This document shows, piece by piece, positions 8,060 through 16,347 of a stretch of 52,631 nt of DNA. The DNA is taken from the NCBI GenBank assembly GCA_005881895.1, contig VBCG01000055.1, forward strand, positions 56,485 through 109,115, written 5' to 3'. This stretch comes from Betaproteobacteria bacterium (GTDB lineage Bacteria; Pseudomonadota; Gammaproteobacteria; Burkholderiales; Casimicrobiaceae). Each line of letters starts with the position of its first letter. Positions within the stretch are counted from its first letter, which is position 1. The notes beneath the pieces were generated by a model. That model worked only from the letters and a program-made list of their open reading frames with translations, had not been told where the DNA came from and searched no databases. A program made the position numbers and the translations under genes.

Positions 8060-8557
8060 ATGCCAACGAGCCGCCGTTCCGCTGCGCCCGATACATCGGG
8101 GCGCGGCGCAACGTTTTCAATTTCGGATCTCGCGCGAGAATTTGCGCTGACGACGCGCGCGATCCGCTTCTACGAAGACTGCGGGCTCGTCACGCCGCGT
8201 CGCAACGGGCGCGCCCGCATTTACGGCGAGCGCGAGCGCGTGCGGATCAAATTGATCCTGCGCGGAAAGCGCCTCGGGCTCGCCTTGGCGGAGATCCGAG
8301 AGCTGCTCGACCTGTACGAGGTTGCGCGCAACGAACGAGCGCAGATCTCCAAATTTCTCGCGTTGCTTGCCGACCGTCGTGCGCGGCTCTTGCAACAAAA
8401 GGAAGACATCGACGCGGTGCTCGCTGAAATCGATGGCATCGAGCGCGATTGTCGCCGAAGGCTCAAAGAAGAGGAACCGGGAAACCGCGACGGCGCCACC
8501 AAAAGCGCGCCCCGTGGCGCAGGCCTTCGCCGTGGTCCCCGCCTCGGAGGTGTCTGA
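8060..8557 (+). CDS. liuR: MerR-family regulator, LiuR-like
   Basis: 165 residues. The N-terminal winged helix (FSISDLAREFALTTRAIRFY, EDCGLVTPRRNGRARIYGER) is a MerR DNA-binding domain, followed by a long helix (roughly residues 75–125) for antiparallel dimerisation. It lacks the Cys pattern of metal sensors, as expected for the LiuR branch, which senses branched-chain acyl-CoA intermediates. It lies directly upstream of the isovaleryl-CoA dehydrogenase cluster, and a strong palindrome at 8659–8684 sits in front of the first target gene. The start at ATG 8060 is uncertain because an in-frame ATG at 8000 exists and neither has a clear ribosome binding site. The last 30 residues are low-complexity. 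Confidence 0.88.
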   Translation: MPTSRRSAAPDTSGRGATFSISDLAREFALTTRAIRFYEDCGLVTPRRNGRARIYGERERVRIKLILRGKRLGLALAEIRELLDLYEVARNERAQISKFLALLADRRARLLQQKEDIDAVLAEIDGIERDCRRRLKEEEPGNRDGATKSAPRGAGLRRGPRLGGV

Positions 8558-8566
8558 TGATGGGGC

Positions 8567-8649
8567 ACCCACGCTTGCGGCTTCGCCGCTACGCACTGCC
8601 CCTGCCCCCAGAGGGGGAGCACCCGTGCCTTGGCCCTGCGGCGCGAATT
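8567..8649 (-). repeat. Three-hairpin dispersed repeat, copy B
   Basis: Reverse-orientation copy of the element at 6832, running from ACCCACGCTTGCGGC to GGCGCGAATT. The GCGGC/GCCGC and CTG-rich stems are kept; the middle and outer stems are less perfect. It separates liuR from the operator of the liu operon. Confidence 0.8.
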
Positions 8650-8658
8650 TTGGCCCAA

Positions 8659-8687
8659 TTGACGTTTACGTAAACGTAAGTCAAAAT
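8659..8687 (+). promoter_or_regulatory. Predicted LiuR operator and liu operon promoter
   Basis: TTGAC...GTCAA flanks the perfect 12-bp palindrome GTTTACGTAAAC (8664–8675), giving a near-symmetric site at 8659–8684. TTGACG (8659–8664) can serve as a -35 and CAAAAT (8682–8687) as a -10 with a 17-bp spacer, so the palindrome lies in the spacer, where MerR-family regulators act. It follows liuR and precedes the first catabolic gene. That LiuR binds it is inferred from position and form. Confidence 0.75.
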
Positions 8688-8706
8688 CGTGTTTTCGGGG
8701 TGTCAG

Positions 8707-9189
8707 GTGTGGTCCCGAAACGGTGTCTCCCCCAACGCTGCTGCCACGTTCACGCCGGCATTCGCGGGATACGCCGAACGGGCGCGGTCGAGCTTTGCGC
8801 GGCAAGGCGCGATGGCGCTGATCGGTGCGCAGATCGTCGACGTGCGTCCGGGGTATTGCGCGATTGCGATCAAGCCGCGGCCCGAAATCTCGCAGCAGCA
8901 TGGCTATGTTCACGCCGGCATCGTCAGCGCGATTGTCGATTCGGCGGGCGGTTACGCCGGCTTCACGCTGTTTCCCGAGGACAGCTCCGTGCTCACCGTC
9001 GAATTCAAGCTGAACCTGCTCGCGCCGGCGGCGGGCGAGCGCTTGCTGGCGGAAGGTCATGTCGTGAAAGCGGGTCGGACGCTCGTCATCACGCGCGGAG
9101 AGGTGCATGCAGAGACAGGCGACCAGCGGACGCTCGTCGCGCTTATGCAGCAGACGTTGATCGTGATGCACGGCAAAGCGGATAGCTGA
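8707..9189 (+). CDS. PaaI-type hotdog thioesterase
   Basis: About 160 residues with a hotdog fold. HGYVHAGIVSAIVDSAGGYA is the PaaI-family catalytic helix, followed by SVLTVEFKLNLLAPA. Such enzymes hydrolyse acyl- or aryl-CoA thioesters and often relieve CoA sequestration in catabolic pathways; substrate specificity is unknown. It is the first structural gene after the predicted LiuR operator. The start is uncertain: GTG 8689, 8707 and 8725 are all in frame. The predicted promoter places transcription start near 8694, which argues against 8689. Confidence 0.8.
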   Translation: MWSRNGVSPNAAATFTPAFAGYAERARSSFARQGAMALIGAQIVDVRPGYCAIAIKPRPEISQQHGYVHAGIVSAIVDSAGGYAGFTLFPEDSSVLTVEFKLNLLAPAAGERLLAEGHVVKAGRTLVITRGEVHAETGDQRTLVALMQQTLIVMHGKADS

Positions 9190-9195
9190 TGAACG

Positions 9196-9288
9196 ACCCC
9201 CACGCTTGCGGCTGTCGCCGCTACGCTCTGCCCTCTGCCCCCAAAGGGGGAGTAATTCGCGCCTTGGGGTGGCCCTGCGGCGCGAATG
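9196..9288 (-). repeat. Three-hairpin dispersed repeat, copy C
   Basis: Reverse-orientation, nearly complete copy running from ACCCCCACGCTTGCGGC to GGCGCGAATG. All three stems can form, including GGCGCGAA/TTCGCGCC at the outer end. It fills almost the whole gap between the thioesterase and liuA, within what is expected to be one transcript, 13 bp before the liuA start. Confidence 0.85.
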
Positions 9289-9301
9289 TTGAGGAACGAA
9301 C

Positions 9302-10468
9302 ATGCTGAACTTTCCGTCGCTGAATTTCGCACTCGGCGAAGACATCGACATGCTGCGCGCAACGGTCCAGCAGTTCGCTGCGAACGAGATTGCGCCGCGC
9401 GCCGCCGATATCGATCGGTCGAACCAATTTCCGGATGGCCTGTGGCGCAAGATGGGCGACCTCGGACTTCTCGGCATTACCGTCGAGGAGACGTATGGCG
9501 GCACGCAAATGGGATATCTGGCGCACATCGTCGCCATGGAGGAAATCTCGCGCGCGTCGGCGTCAGTCGGTCTTTCCTACGGCGCGCATTCGAACCTTTG
9601 CGTCAACCAGATTCGGCGCAACGGCAGCGAAGCGCAGAAGTGCAAATATCTGCCGAAGCTGATCTCGGGCGAGCACGTAGGTGCGCTGGCGATGAGCGAA
9701 CCGGGCGCCGGCTCCGACGTCGTATCGATGCGGCTACGCGCAGATCGCAAAGGCGATCATTACGTCTTGACGGGAAGCAAGATGTGGATCACCAATGGGC
9801 CCGACGCCGATACGCTCGTCGTGTATGCGAAAACCGATCCGCGCGCCGGGTCGCGCGGCATCACCGCGTTTTTGATCGAAAAGGCAATGATGGGTTTCTC
9901 GACGGCGCAGAAGCTCGACAAGCTCGGCATGCGCGGCTCGAATACTTGCGAGCTCGTGTTCGACGGCTGCGAGGTGCCCACGGAGAACGTCCTCGGCCGC
10001 GAAGGTGAAGGCGTCAAGATATTGATGAGCGGTCTCGACTACGAACGCGTCGTGTTGGCCGGAGGCTCGCTCGGCATCATGGCGGCGTGTATGGACGTCG
10101 TGCTGCCGTACGTGCACGAACGCCAGCAGTTCGGCCAGCCGATCGGCGAGTTCCAGTTGATCCAAGGCAAAGTTGCCGACATGTACACGAGTCAAAACGC
10201 GTGCCGCGCCTATGTCTACGCCGTCGGGAGAGCGTGCGACCGCGGCGAAACGGCGCGCAAGGACGCTGCGGGTGCAATTCTCTACGCCGCGGAAAAAGCG
10301 ACATGGATGGCCGGCGAAGCGATCCAGTGCCTGGGCGGTAATGGCTACATCAACGAATACGCGACGGGCCGGCTGTGGCGCGACGCCAAGCTGTATGAAA
10401 TCGGCGCCGGCACATCCGAGATCCGTCGAATGCTGATCGGCCGCGAGCTCTTCAACGAAACGAAATAA
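9302..10468 (+). CDS. liuA: Isovaleryl-CoA dehydrogenase
   Basis: This flavoenzyme oxidises isovaleryl-CoA to 3-methylcrotonyl-CoA in leucine breakdown. It has 388 residues, with FAD/substrate segments [15 protein letters not shown] and [16 protein letters not shown]. Two details separate it from ordinary acyl-CoA dehydrogenases. The catalytic Glu is at position 248 in [12 protein letters not shown], as in isovaleryl-CoA dehydrogenases. The alternative site near the C-terminus reads [11 protein letters not shown], without the Glu used by short- and medium-chain enzymes. GAGGA lies 9 nt before ATG. Electrons would pass to ETF. It is followed 9 bp later by a thioesterase in the same direction. 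Confidence 0.95.
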   Translation: MLNFPSLNFALGEDIDMLRATVQQFAANEIAPRAADIDRSNQFPDGLWRKMGDLGLLGITVEETYGGTQMGYLAHIVAMEEISRASASVGLSYGAHSNLCVNQIRRNGSEAQKCKYLPKLISGEHVGALAMSEPGAGSDVVSMRLRADRKGDHYVLTGSKMWITNGPDADTLVVYAKTDPRAGSRGITAFLIEKAMMGFSTAQKLDKLGMRGSNTCELVFDGCEVPTENVLGREGEGVKILMSGLDYERVVLAGGSLGIMAACMDVVLPYVHERQQFGQPIGEFQLIQGKVADMYTSQNACRAYVYAVGRACDRGETARKDAAGAILYAAEKATWMAGEAIQCLGGNGYINEYATGRLWRDAKLYEIGAGTSEIRRMLIGRELFNETK

Positions 10469-10477
10469 GCGATCCTC

Positions 10478-10918
10478 ATGGCGCGTCTCGTCGATACCTA
10501 CCGCGGCGCGGTTTATCCGTGGCACTGCGATCACATGGGTCACATGAACGTGATGTGGTACGTCGGCAAGTTCGATGAGGCCACGTGGCAGTTCTTTGCG
10601 CTCCTCGGTCTCACGGCGGAGTTCCTGCGGCGCAACCGCCGCGGCATGGCGGCGGTCGAACAGCGTATCGCCTATCAGCGCGAGCTCTATGCCGGCGATG
10701 TCATTACCGTGGGTACGGGCGCGCTCGAAGTTTGCGATCGCGTGATCCGTTTCGTCCACGAGATGCGCAACGGCACGTCCGGTGATGTCGCCGCCGTCAC
10801 CGTGCTGACCGGCGTGTATCTCGACACGGCGGTGCGCAAGGCGAGCGCATTTCCGCAAGAGGTCAAGGAGCGTGCAATCGCGCACGCCGTCGACTTCGAA
10901 CTGCCGTGGGCAGGATGA
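10478..10918 (+). CDS. YbgC/4-HBA-CoA-type hotdog thioesterase
   Basis: 146 residues with a hotdog fold of the YbgC/FadM group. YPWHCDHMGHMNVMWYVGKF contains the Asp-His-MNV catalytic loop. The rest is a single beta sheet (AAVEQRIAYQRELYAGDVI). It hydrolyses an acyl-CoA thioester, but the chain length is unknown. Placed between isovaleryl-CoA dehydrogenase and thiolase, it may prevent build-up of branched acyl-CoAs. It is the second thioesterase of the operon and belongs to a different hotdog subgroup from the first. Confidence 0.85.
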   Translation: MARLVDTYRGAVYPWHCDHMGHMNVMWYVGKFDEATWQFFALLGLTAEFLRRNRRGMAAVEQRIAYQRELYAGDVITVGTGALEVCDRVIRFVHEMRNGTSGDVAAVTVLTGVYLDTAVRKASAFPQEVKERAIAHAVDFELPWAG

Positions 10919-10967
10919 CGACGATGATCTCGTTGCGCGACGTCAAAAGGATGTGAAGGAGATTCCC

Positions 10968-12152
10968 ATGTTGAATGATCCAATCGTCATCGTCGGCGCA
11001 GCGCGCACGCCGATGGGTGCGATGCAAGGCGACTTTGCGGCGCTTTCCGCCAGCGATCTGGGCGCCGTAGTGATCAAGGCGGCGGTCGAGCGCGCTGGGC
11101 TTCGTCCTGACGACGTGCAGGAAGCGATCATGGGCAATGTGTTGCCGGCGGGGCAGGGTCAGGCGCCTGCGCGGCAGGCGGCATTGAAAGCGGGCTTGCC
11201 GCTCGCGACGGGCTGCACGACGGTCAACAAGATGTGCGGCTCCGCGATGAAAGCGGCGATGCTTGCGCACGACCAGATCGCTGCCGGCACGAGCGACATC
11301 ATTGTCGCCGGCGGAATGGAAAGCATGACGAATGCCCCGTATTTGATGCCGAAGGCGCGGAGCGGTTATCGGATGGGACATCAGGTCGTGCAGGACCACA
11401 TGTTCCTGGATGGGCTCGAGGACGCTTACGAGAAGGGTCGCCTGATGGGAACATTCGCCGAGGACTGCGCGGCGAAATTCGGCTTCACGCGCGAGGCGCA
11501 GGATCAGTTCGCGCTGACATCGCTCTCGCGGGCGCTCAATGCCAACAACGACGGCACGTTCGCATGGGAAATTGCGCCCGTTACTGTGACCGGCAAGGGC
11601 GGCGAGCGCATCGTTGACAAGGACGAACAGCCGGCCAAGGCTTCGCCGGACAAGATTCCGTTGCTGAAACCGGCCTTTCGCAAAGACGGAACGGTGACGG
11701 CGGCGAACTCGAGCTCGATTTCGGATGGGGCCGCTGCGCTGGTGCTGACGACACGCTCGAATGCCGAGCGGCGTGGTCTCACGCCTCTCGCTGTGATTGT
11801 CGGACATGCGACGCACGCGCAGGAATCAGCACAATTCACGACGGCGCCGGTCGAGGCGATCGCCAAGCTCTTACGCAGTGTCGGCTGGTCGACGAAGGAT
11901 GTCGACCTATTCGAGATCAACGAGGCGTTCGCCGTCGTGACGATGGCGGCGATGAAGGAGCACGGGATTCCGCACGAGCGCGTCAACGTCCACGGCGGCG
12001 CTTGCGCAATCGGTCATCCGATCGGCGCGTCCGGCGCACGGATCGTCGTCACGCTGATCGGGGCGCTGCGCAAGCAAGGAAAGAAACGCGGCGTTGCTGC
12101 GCTGTGCATCGGCGGCGGGGAAGCGACGGCGATGGCGATCGAATTGCCGTAG
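10968..12152 (+). CDS. Acetyl-CoA C-acyltransferase (thiolase)
   Basis: 394 residues. The three thiolase signatures are present: nucleophile Cys90 in NKMCGSAMKA, the NEAF segment (FEINEAFAV) with HGGACAIGHPIGASG supplying His, and C-terminal CIGGGEA with the second Cys. The length and the GHPIGASG form fit biosynthetic/degradative acetoacetyl-CoA thiolases. It would split acetoacetyl-CoA, derived from the acetoacetate released by HMG-CoA lyase, into two acetyl-CoA. ATG 10968 has AAGGAG 8 nt upstream. Whether it prefers acetoacetyl-CoA or longer 3-ketoacyl-CoA is not certain. No CoA transferase or acetoacetyl-CoA synthetase is in view. Confidence 0.93.
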   Translation: MLNDPIVIVGAARTPMGAMQGDFAALSASDLGAVVIKAAVERAGLRPDDVQEAIMGNVLPAGQGQAPARQAALKAGLPLATGCTTVNKMCGSAMKAAMLAHDQIAAGTSDIIVAGGMESMTNAPYLMPKARSGYRMGHQVVQDHMFLDGLEDAYEKGRLMGTFAEDCAAKFGFTREAQDQFALTSLSRALNANNDGTFAWEIAPVTVTGKGGERIVDKDEQPAKASPDKIPLLKPAFRKDGTVTAANSSSISDGAAALVLTTRSNAERRGLTPLAVIVGHATHAQESAQFTTAPVEAIAKLLRSVGWSTKDVDLFEINEAFAVVTMAAMKEHGIPHERVNVHGGACAIGHPIGASGARIVVTLIGALRKQGKKRGVAALCIGGGEATAMAIELP

Positions 12153-12160
12153 ACGCCCAC

Positions 12161-12790
12161 GTGCTGCCCCTCGATACCTGGCTGCTGTTCTGTCTTGCGT
12201 GCATCGCGCTGGTCGCGACGCCGGGGCCGAACGTTCTGTATCTCGTTTCGAGAACGCTCGCGCAAGGGCGCGCCGCGGGCTTCGTATCGCTTGCAGGGAC
12301 GTCGACGGGAGTCGCCGCGCACGCGCTCGCGGCGGCATTGGGATTGTCGGCGCTGCTTGCGACCGTCCCCGTTGCGTACGATATCGTCCGATGGGCGGGC
12401 GCAATCTATCTCGCCTGGCTGGCGTGGACGACATGGCGGTCGCAAGGCGACAAAACGCCATCGATGGCGCCAACTCAGATTCAGGCCGGGCAATTGTTTC
12501 GCCAGGGTCTGCTGACGTCGCTGCTGAATCCGAAGGTCGCGTTGTTCGAGCTCGCATTATTTCCGCAATTCGTGTCACCCGCGCACGGCAGCGTGCTGGC
12601 GCAAAGCCTCGTTCTGGCGGCAACTCAGCTTGCGCTCGCGATCGCCGGCGATTCGCTGTTCGTGCTCGCGGCCGCACACATGCGGCGTTTCTTCACCGCG
12701 CGACCTGGCTGGGGACGCTGGTCGAAGCGAGCGCTTGCCGGCGTGTTCGGGGGTCTTGCCTTGCGTCTTGCATGGGAACAGAAGCCCTGA
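12161..12790 (+). CDS. LysE/RhtB-family amino-acid exporter (first copy)
   Basis: 209 residues of an inner-membrane exporter with about six transmembrane helices. The family signature is clear: LVATPGPNVLYLVSRTLAQG near the N-terminus and LLNPKVALFELALFPQF mid-protein. RhtB/LysE proteins expel amino acids or derivatives when the pool is high. It lies 8 bp after the thiolase and 9 bp before an acyl-CoA dehydrogenase, so it is co-transcribed with leucine catabolism. The start is GTG 12161, right after the thiolase stop; no good ribosome binding site, so translational coupling is likely. The substrate is inferred to be a branched-chain amino acid or related compound, without direct evidence. Confidence 0.88.
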   Translation: MLPLDTWLLFCLACIALVATPGPNVLYLVSRTLAQGRAAGFVSLAGTSTGVAAHALAAALGLSALLATVPVAYDIVRWAGAIYLAWLAWTTWRSQGDKTPSMAPTQIQAGQLFRQGLLTSLLNPKVALFELALFPQFVSPAHGSVLAQSLVLAATQLALAIAGDSLFVLAAAHMRRFFTARPGWGRWSKRALAGVFGGLALRLAWEQKP

Positions 12791-12799
12791 CCTGATTCG

Positions 12800-13933
12800 A
12801 TGCTGCTCAACGAAGAACAACAGCTCTTGCGCGACACGTTGCGAACCTTTGCGCGCGACGAGCTCGCGCCCCATGCGGCGCAGTGGGACCGCGAGCATGC
12901 ATTTCCACGCGAAGCGTTGAAGGCGCTCGGCGGGCTCGGCGCGCTCGGCATCGTCGTTCCGGAGCGCTGGGACGGCGCCGGCATGGATTATTTGTCTCTG
13001 GCCGTTGCACTCGAGGAAATTGCTGCCGGAGACGGTTCGACGTCGACCATCGTCAGCGTACAGAACTCCGTTGTGTGCGGTCCGATCGACGCATTTGGCA
13101 GTGACGCGCAAAAAGAGAGGTATCTGCGCCCGCTCGCACGCGGCGACTGGCTCGGCTGCTTTTGTCTGACGGAGCCACAAGCAGGCTCGGACGCCGCGAT
13201 GATCGCCACACGCGCCGACAAACGAGATGACCGCTACGTGTTGAAAGGGATAAAGCAATTCATCACGTCAGGCAAGAATGCGGACGTCGCGATCGTCTTC
13301 GCGGTGACGGACAAGTCGGCTGGAAAAAAGGGAATCTCCGCTTTCATCGTCGATACGAAGACGCCGGGTTACATCGTTGCACGCGTCGAAGAGAAGCTCG
13401 GGCAGCGCGCGTCCGACACCGCGCAAATCGTGTTCGACAATTGCGAGGTAGCCGCGGCCAACTTGCTTGGGCGCGAAGGCGACGGTTATCGCATTGCGCT
13501 CGCGAATCTGGAAGCGGGGCGGATCGGCATTGCGGCGCAAGCGGTCGGGATGGCCCGCGCCGCGTTCGACGCCGCGCTCGCGTATGCGCGTGACCGCCAG
13601 TCGTTCGGCAAGACGATCGTCGAGCATCAGGCGATCAGCTTCAAGCTGGCTGACATGGCGGTTGAGATAGAAGCGGCGCGCCAACTGATTTGGCATGCGG
13701 CAGCATTACGCGACGCGGACGAGCCCTGCCTCAAGGAAGCATCGATGGCGAAGCTGTTCGCGTCCGAGATGGCGGAGCGTGTGTGTTCGGCGGCGCTGCA
13801 AATCCACGGTGGTTACGGGTATGTGACTGATTTCCCCGTCGAACGCATTTATCGCGACGTCCGCGTCTGCCAAATCTACGAGGGCACGAGCGAGATCCAG
13901 CGGCTCGTGATCGGACGGGCGCTTGCCCAATAG
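12800..13933 (+). CDS. Short/branched-chain acyl-CoA dehydrogenase
   Basis: 377 residues. [19 protein letters not shown] and [19 protein letters not shown] are the acyl-CoA dehydrogenase signatures. Unlike liuA, it has the catalytic Glu at the canonical C-terminal place (Glu361 in [10 protein letters not shown]), so it belongs to the butyryl/2-methyl-branched group. It would oxidise a short acyl-CoA such as butyryl-, isobutyryl- or 2-methylbutyryl-CoA and thus broaden the operon beyond leucine. It is followed by a 100-bp gap with a possible promoter. Confidence 0.92.
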   Translation: MLLNEEQQLLRDTLRTFARDELAPHAAQWDREHAFPREALKALGGLGALGIVVPERWDGAGMDYLSLAVALEEIAAGDGSTSTIVSVQNSVVCGPIDAFGSDAQKERYLRPLARGDWLGCFCLTEPQAGSDAAMIATRADKRDDRYVLKGIKQFITSGKNADVAIVFAVTDKSAGKKGISAFIVDTKTPGYIVARVEEKLGQRASDTAQIVFDNCEVAAANLLGREGDGYRIALANLEAGRIGIAAQAVGMARAAFDAALAYARDRQSFGKTIVEHQAISFKLADMAVEIEAARQLIWHAAALRDADEPCLKEASMAKLFASEMAERVCSAALQIHGGYGYVTDFPVERIYRDVRVCQIYEGTSEIQRLVIGRALAQ

Positions 13934-14007
13934 CATCGGGTCTTGGGCGACCTAGGCGGCGACATGAAACCGCTGCATCATGACGAAAGAGCCTAAAGTC
14001 GCGACGA

Positions 14008-14013
14008 TAAAAT
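14008..14013 (+). promoter_or_regulatory. Possible internal -10 element (TAAAAT)
   Basis: GATAAAAT stands out in the 100-bp gap after the acyl-CoA dehydrogenase, 20 bp before the next start. No good -35 is visible. It could start a second transcript covering the detoxification and carboxylase genes. Confidence 0.3.
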
Positions 14014-14033
14014 GATTTCGCCAGGAACAGCTC

Positions 14034-14640
14034 ATGAAAGCGCCGATCGAGTTCTATTTTGATTTTTCGTCGCCCTATGGCTATCTGGCTTCGCACAAGA
14101 TCGACGCGCTGGCCGCAAGACATGGCCGTAGCGTCGACTGGCGGCCCCATGCTGCTTGGCGTCGTGTTCAAGCAAACCGGAGCGGCGCCGTTGACGATGG
14201 TTCCGCTAAAAGGCGACTACTCGAAGCGCGATTTCCTGCGCAGCTCGCGCTATCACGGCATTGATGATTTCCGCATGCCAACGCCATTCCCGATTCCCAC
14301 GCATGCCGCAGCGCGAATCATGCTGTGGGCCAAAGCGAAGGATGCCGAATTAGGCGTTCGCGTCGCGAAGGCGCTTTACCGCGGGTATTTTTTCGATAAT
14401 CGCGACATTTCCAACGGCGACATCGCCGCGGACATTGCCGCCGCTGCGGGCGCTGATCGTGAAGGCGCGCGCGCGAGCGTTGACGATCTCGCGATCAAGG
14501 AAGCGTTGAGGCGCGAAGTCGACGGGGCGATCGCACGCGGCGTCTTCGGTTCGCCGTTCGTCTTCGTTGACGGCGAACCGTTCTGGGGACTCGATCGCTT
14601 CGAGCAGATCGATCGTTGGCTCGCCGTCGGGGGATTCTGA
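14034..14640 (+). pseudogene. 2-hydroxychromene-2-carboxylate isomerase / DsbA-like protein, frameshifted
   Basis: Two overlapping frames together make one HCCA-isomerase-like protein. The first (from ATG 14034) reads FYFDFSSPYGYLASHKID and HGRSVDWRP. The second resumes with MLLGVVFKQTG and runs to the stop at 14638–14640 (FDNRDISNGDIAADIAAAAG, GVFGSPFVFVDGEPFWG). The join is at CCCC (14145–14148). Removing one C gives a normal 201-residue protein. Ser in DFSSPYGY replaces the DsbA Cys, typical of the glutathione-dependent isomerase group. It may be a true recent frameshift or a base-calling error in the C run. AGGAA precedes the start. An intact paralogue lies at 23648. Confidence 0.85.
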
Positions 14641-14644
14641 CGCG

Positions 14645-15046
14645 ATGACGACCGCGCTTTCGCACCTTCGCTATCTCGTTTCCGATTTCACGCCGGTGCT
14701 GCATTTCTATCGCGATGTGCTGCGCCTAAAACTGGCCGTCGACGTGCCCGGCGTGTACGCAGAGTTCGAGACGCCCGGCGGCCGCCTCGCGTTCTATCGC
14801 GCCGATCTGATGGCGGAAGTGATCGGCGCGCCGGTCGCTACACATATCGGCGACGACTGCGTCATGTGCTTGCGGGTCGAAAACGTCGATGCCGCGGCGG
14901 CGCGCGTGAAGCTCGCCGGCAATGCGCTGCTGACCGCGCCGCATGACAGGAGTGAATGGTTCCAGCGTGTTGCGCATCTCAAGGATCCCGCCGGACATCT
15001 GGTCGAGTTGTGGTCGCCTCTGCCGCGGCCACCGGAGCTTGCGTAA
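14645..15046 (+). CDS. VOC-family (glyoxalase-like) protein
   Basis: 133 residues with the paired beta-alpha-beta-beta-beta modules of the vicinal oxygen chelate fold: LRYLVSDFTPVLHFYRDVL at the start of module one and HLKDPAGHLVELWSPL at the end of module two, where HxxE-type metal ligands lie. Such proteins act as lyases, isomerases, dioxygenases or resistance proteins, and this one is not specific enough to assign. It starts 4 bp after the frameshifted isomerase and precedes a glutathione S-transferase, which favours a detoxification role. Confidence 0.82.
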   Translation: MTTALSHLRYLVSDFTPVLHFYRDVLRLKLAVDVPGVYAEFETPGGRLAFYRADLMAEVIGAPVATHIGDDCVMCLRVENVDAAAARVKLAGNALLTAPHDRSEWFQRVAHLKDPAGHLVELWSPLPRPPELA

Positions 15047-15063
15047 CAGGAGGAAGCGCCCCG

Positions 15064-15705
15064 ATGGCACCCGAATACACGCTTTATTGCTTCGCGCAAA
15101 GCGGTAACGCTTACAAGGCGGCGCTGATGCTTGCGGTGACGGGTACGAACTGGACGCCGCGCTTCGTCGACTACTTCAACGGCGAAACGCGCACGCCGGC
15201 GTATCGCGCGATCAATGTCATGGGCGAGGTGCCCGTGCTCGAGCATGGCTCGCGCCGGCTCGCGCAGTCGGGCGTCATGCTCGACTATTTGGCCGAGAAG
15301 ACGGGAAAGTTCGGCGCTTCGGACGGCGACGAGCGGCGCGAAATTCTCGGCTGGCTTCTCTATGACAATCACAAGCTGACCAGTTACACGGCGACGTATC
15401 GTTTCTTGCGGACGTTCGTGACGGATCCCAACGCAACTCTCCTTGAAGAATTCAGAAAGCGCGCCGAAGTCGCCTGGCGTGTCTTGAACGCGCAGCTTGA
15501 AGGACGTGCGTTCGTCGTTGCCAACCGCCCGACGATTGCCGACCTGTCGCTCTGCGGTTACCTGTTCTTCGACGATGAAATCGGCGTCGATTGGAACGAT
15601 TACCCGCACGTGCGCGATTGGCTCGCGCGGATTCGCGCGCTCCCGGGATGGGCGCATCCGTACGATCTGATGCCCGGTCACCCGCTGCCGGCTGCCAAAC
15701 GATGA
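15064..15705 (+). CDS. Glutathione S-transferase family protein
   Basis: 213 residues. The N-terminal thioredoxin-like domain (YTLYCFAQSGNAYKAALMLA, VMGEVPVLEHGSRRLAQSGV) carries the GSH-site Pro and the Gln-Ser pair. The C-terminal helical domain includes the ANRPTIADLSLCGYLFF motif that caps the fold. It conjugates glutathione to electrophiles or acts as an isomerase. AGGAGG upstream supports ATG 15064. Its stop overlaps the start of the next gene (ATGA), so the pair is translationally coupled. It could act on reactive enoyl-CoA or aldehyde by-products, but this is inferred from position only. Confidence 0.9.
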   Translation: MAPEYTLYCFAQSGNAYKAALMLAVTGTNWTPRFVDYFNGETRTPAYRAINVMGEVPVLEHGSRRLAQSGVMLDYLAEKTGKFGASDGDERREILGWLLYDNHKLTSYTATYRFLRTFVTDPNATLLEEFRKRAEVAWRVLNAQLEGRAFVVANRPTIADLSLCGYLFFDDEIGVDWNDYPHVRDWLARIRALPGWAHPYDLMPGHPLPAAKR

Positions 15706-16340
15706 ACGGCGTGCACGACCTTGCCCTGTTCGTAGTAGCGGGCTTCCTGCTGAACCTCACGCCTGGACCGGATATGGCGTACATCACCGCACGCTCGGTT
15801 GTCGGGGGATTTCGCGATGGCGCCGCTGCAACGTTCGGCATCACGGCAGGTTGCGTCGTGCACACTGTCGCTGCGGCGGCTGGTCTTTCCGCGTTGCTCG
15901 CGACATCTGCCGCGGCATTCGAGATCGTCAAATGGTGCGGCGCTGCCTATTTGCTCTATGCGGGTATTCGCCTGATCGCCAGAAGCACGAAAGCCCATCA
16001 GGCGAGCAACTCACACCGCATGCTTTCGCCAGCCGCGCCGTCGAAAATTTTCCGCGAGGCCTTCGTCATCAACGTGTTCAATCCGAAGGTGGCACTCTTT
16101 TTCCTGGCGTTCCTGCCCCAGTTCATCGATGCCGATGCGCCGGCCAAAGCGCTCTCGTTCGTGCTGCTGGGGTCTCTGTTCAATTTCAACAGCCTGTTCG
16201 TCAATTTGCCGGTCGCGTGGGTCGCGAGCCGTGCCGGACATGGACTGCGTGACAGCGCGCGGTGGTCGCGTTGGCTCACCGGCGCGGTCGGCGGACTGTT
16301 CGTGCTGCTGGCCGCGCGTCTCGCAACGCTCGAGAAATAG
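15702..16340 (+). CDS. LysE/RhtB-family amino-acid exporter (second copy)
   Basis: 212 residues with about six transmembrane helices. [20 protein letters not shown] and [20 protein letters not shown] are the LysE family signatures. It is a clear paralogue of the exporter at 12161, with its own divergent sequence rather than a recent duplication. It overlaps the GST stop by 4 bp and lies 7 bp before the carboxylase beta gene. Two exporters of this family within one catabolic operon is unusual. The substrate is unknown; a leucine-related amino acid is a reasonable guess. Confidence 0.88.
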   Translation: MNGVHDLALFVVAGFLLNLTPGPDMAYITARSVVGGFRDGAAATFGITAGCVVHTVAAAAGLSALLATSAAAFEIVKWCGAAYLLYAGIRLIARSTKAHQASNSHRMLSPAAPSKIFREAFVINVFNPKVALFFLAFLPQFIDADAPAKALSFVLLGSLFNFNSLFVNLPVAWVASRAGHGLRDSARWSRWLTGAVGGLFVLLAARLATLEK

Positions 16341-16347
16341 CACCTCC

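Noticed and set aside
6985-8427. 480-codon plus-strand frame over the hydrolase and liuR
   Set aside because: It covers the metallo-hydrolase in antisense and liuR in another frame, and both real genes carry clear motifs.
6832-9288. CRISPR array
   Set aside because: Repeat copies A–C are far apart, differ in orientation, enclose genes and lack uniform spacers.
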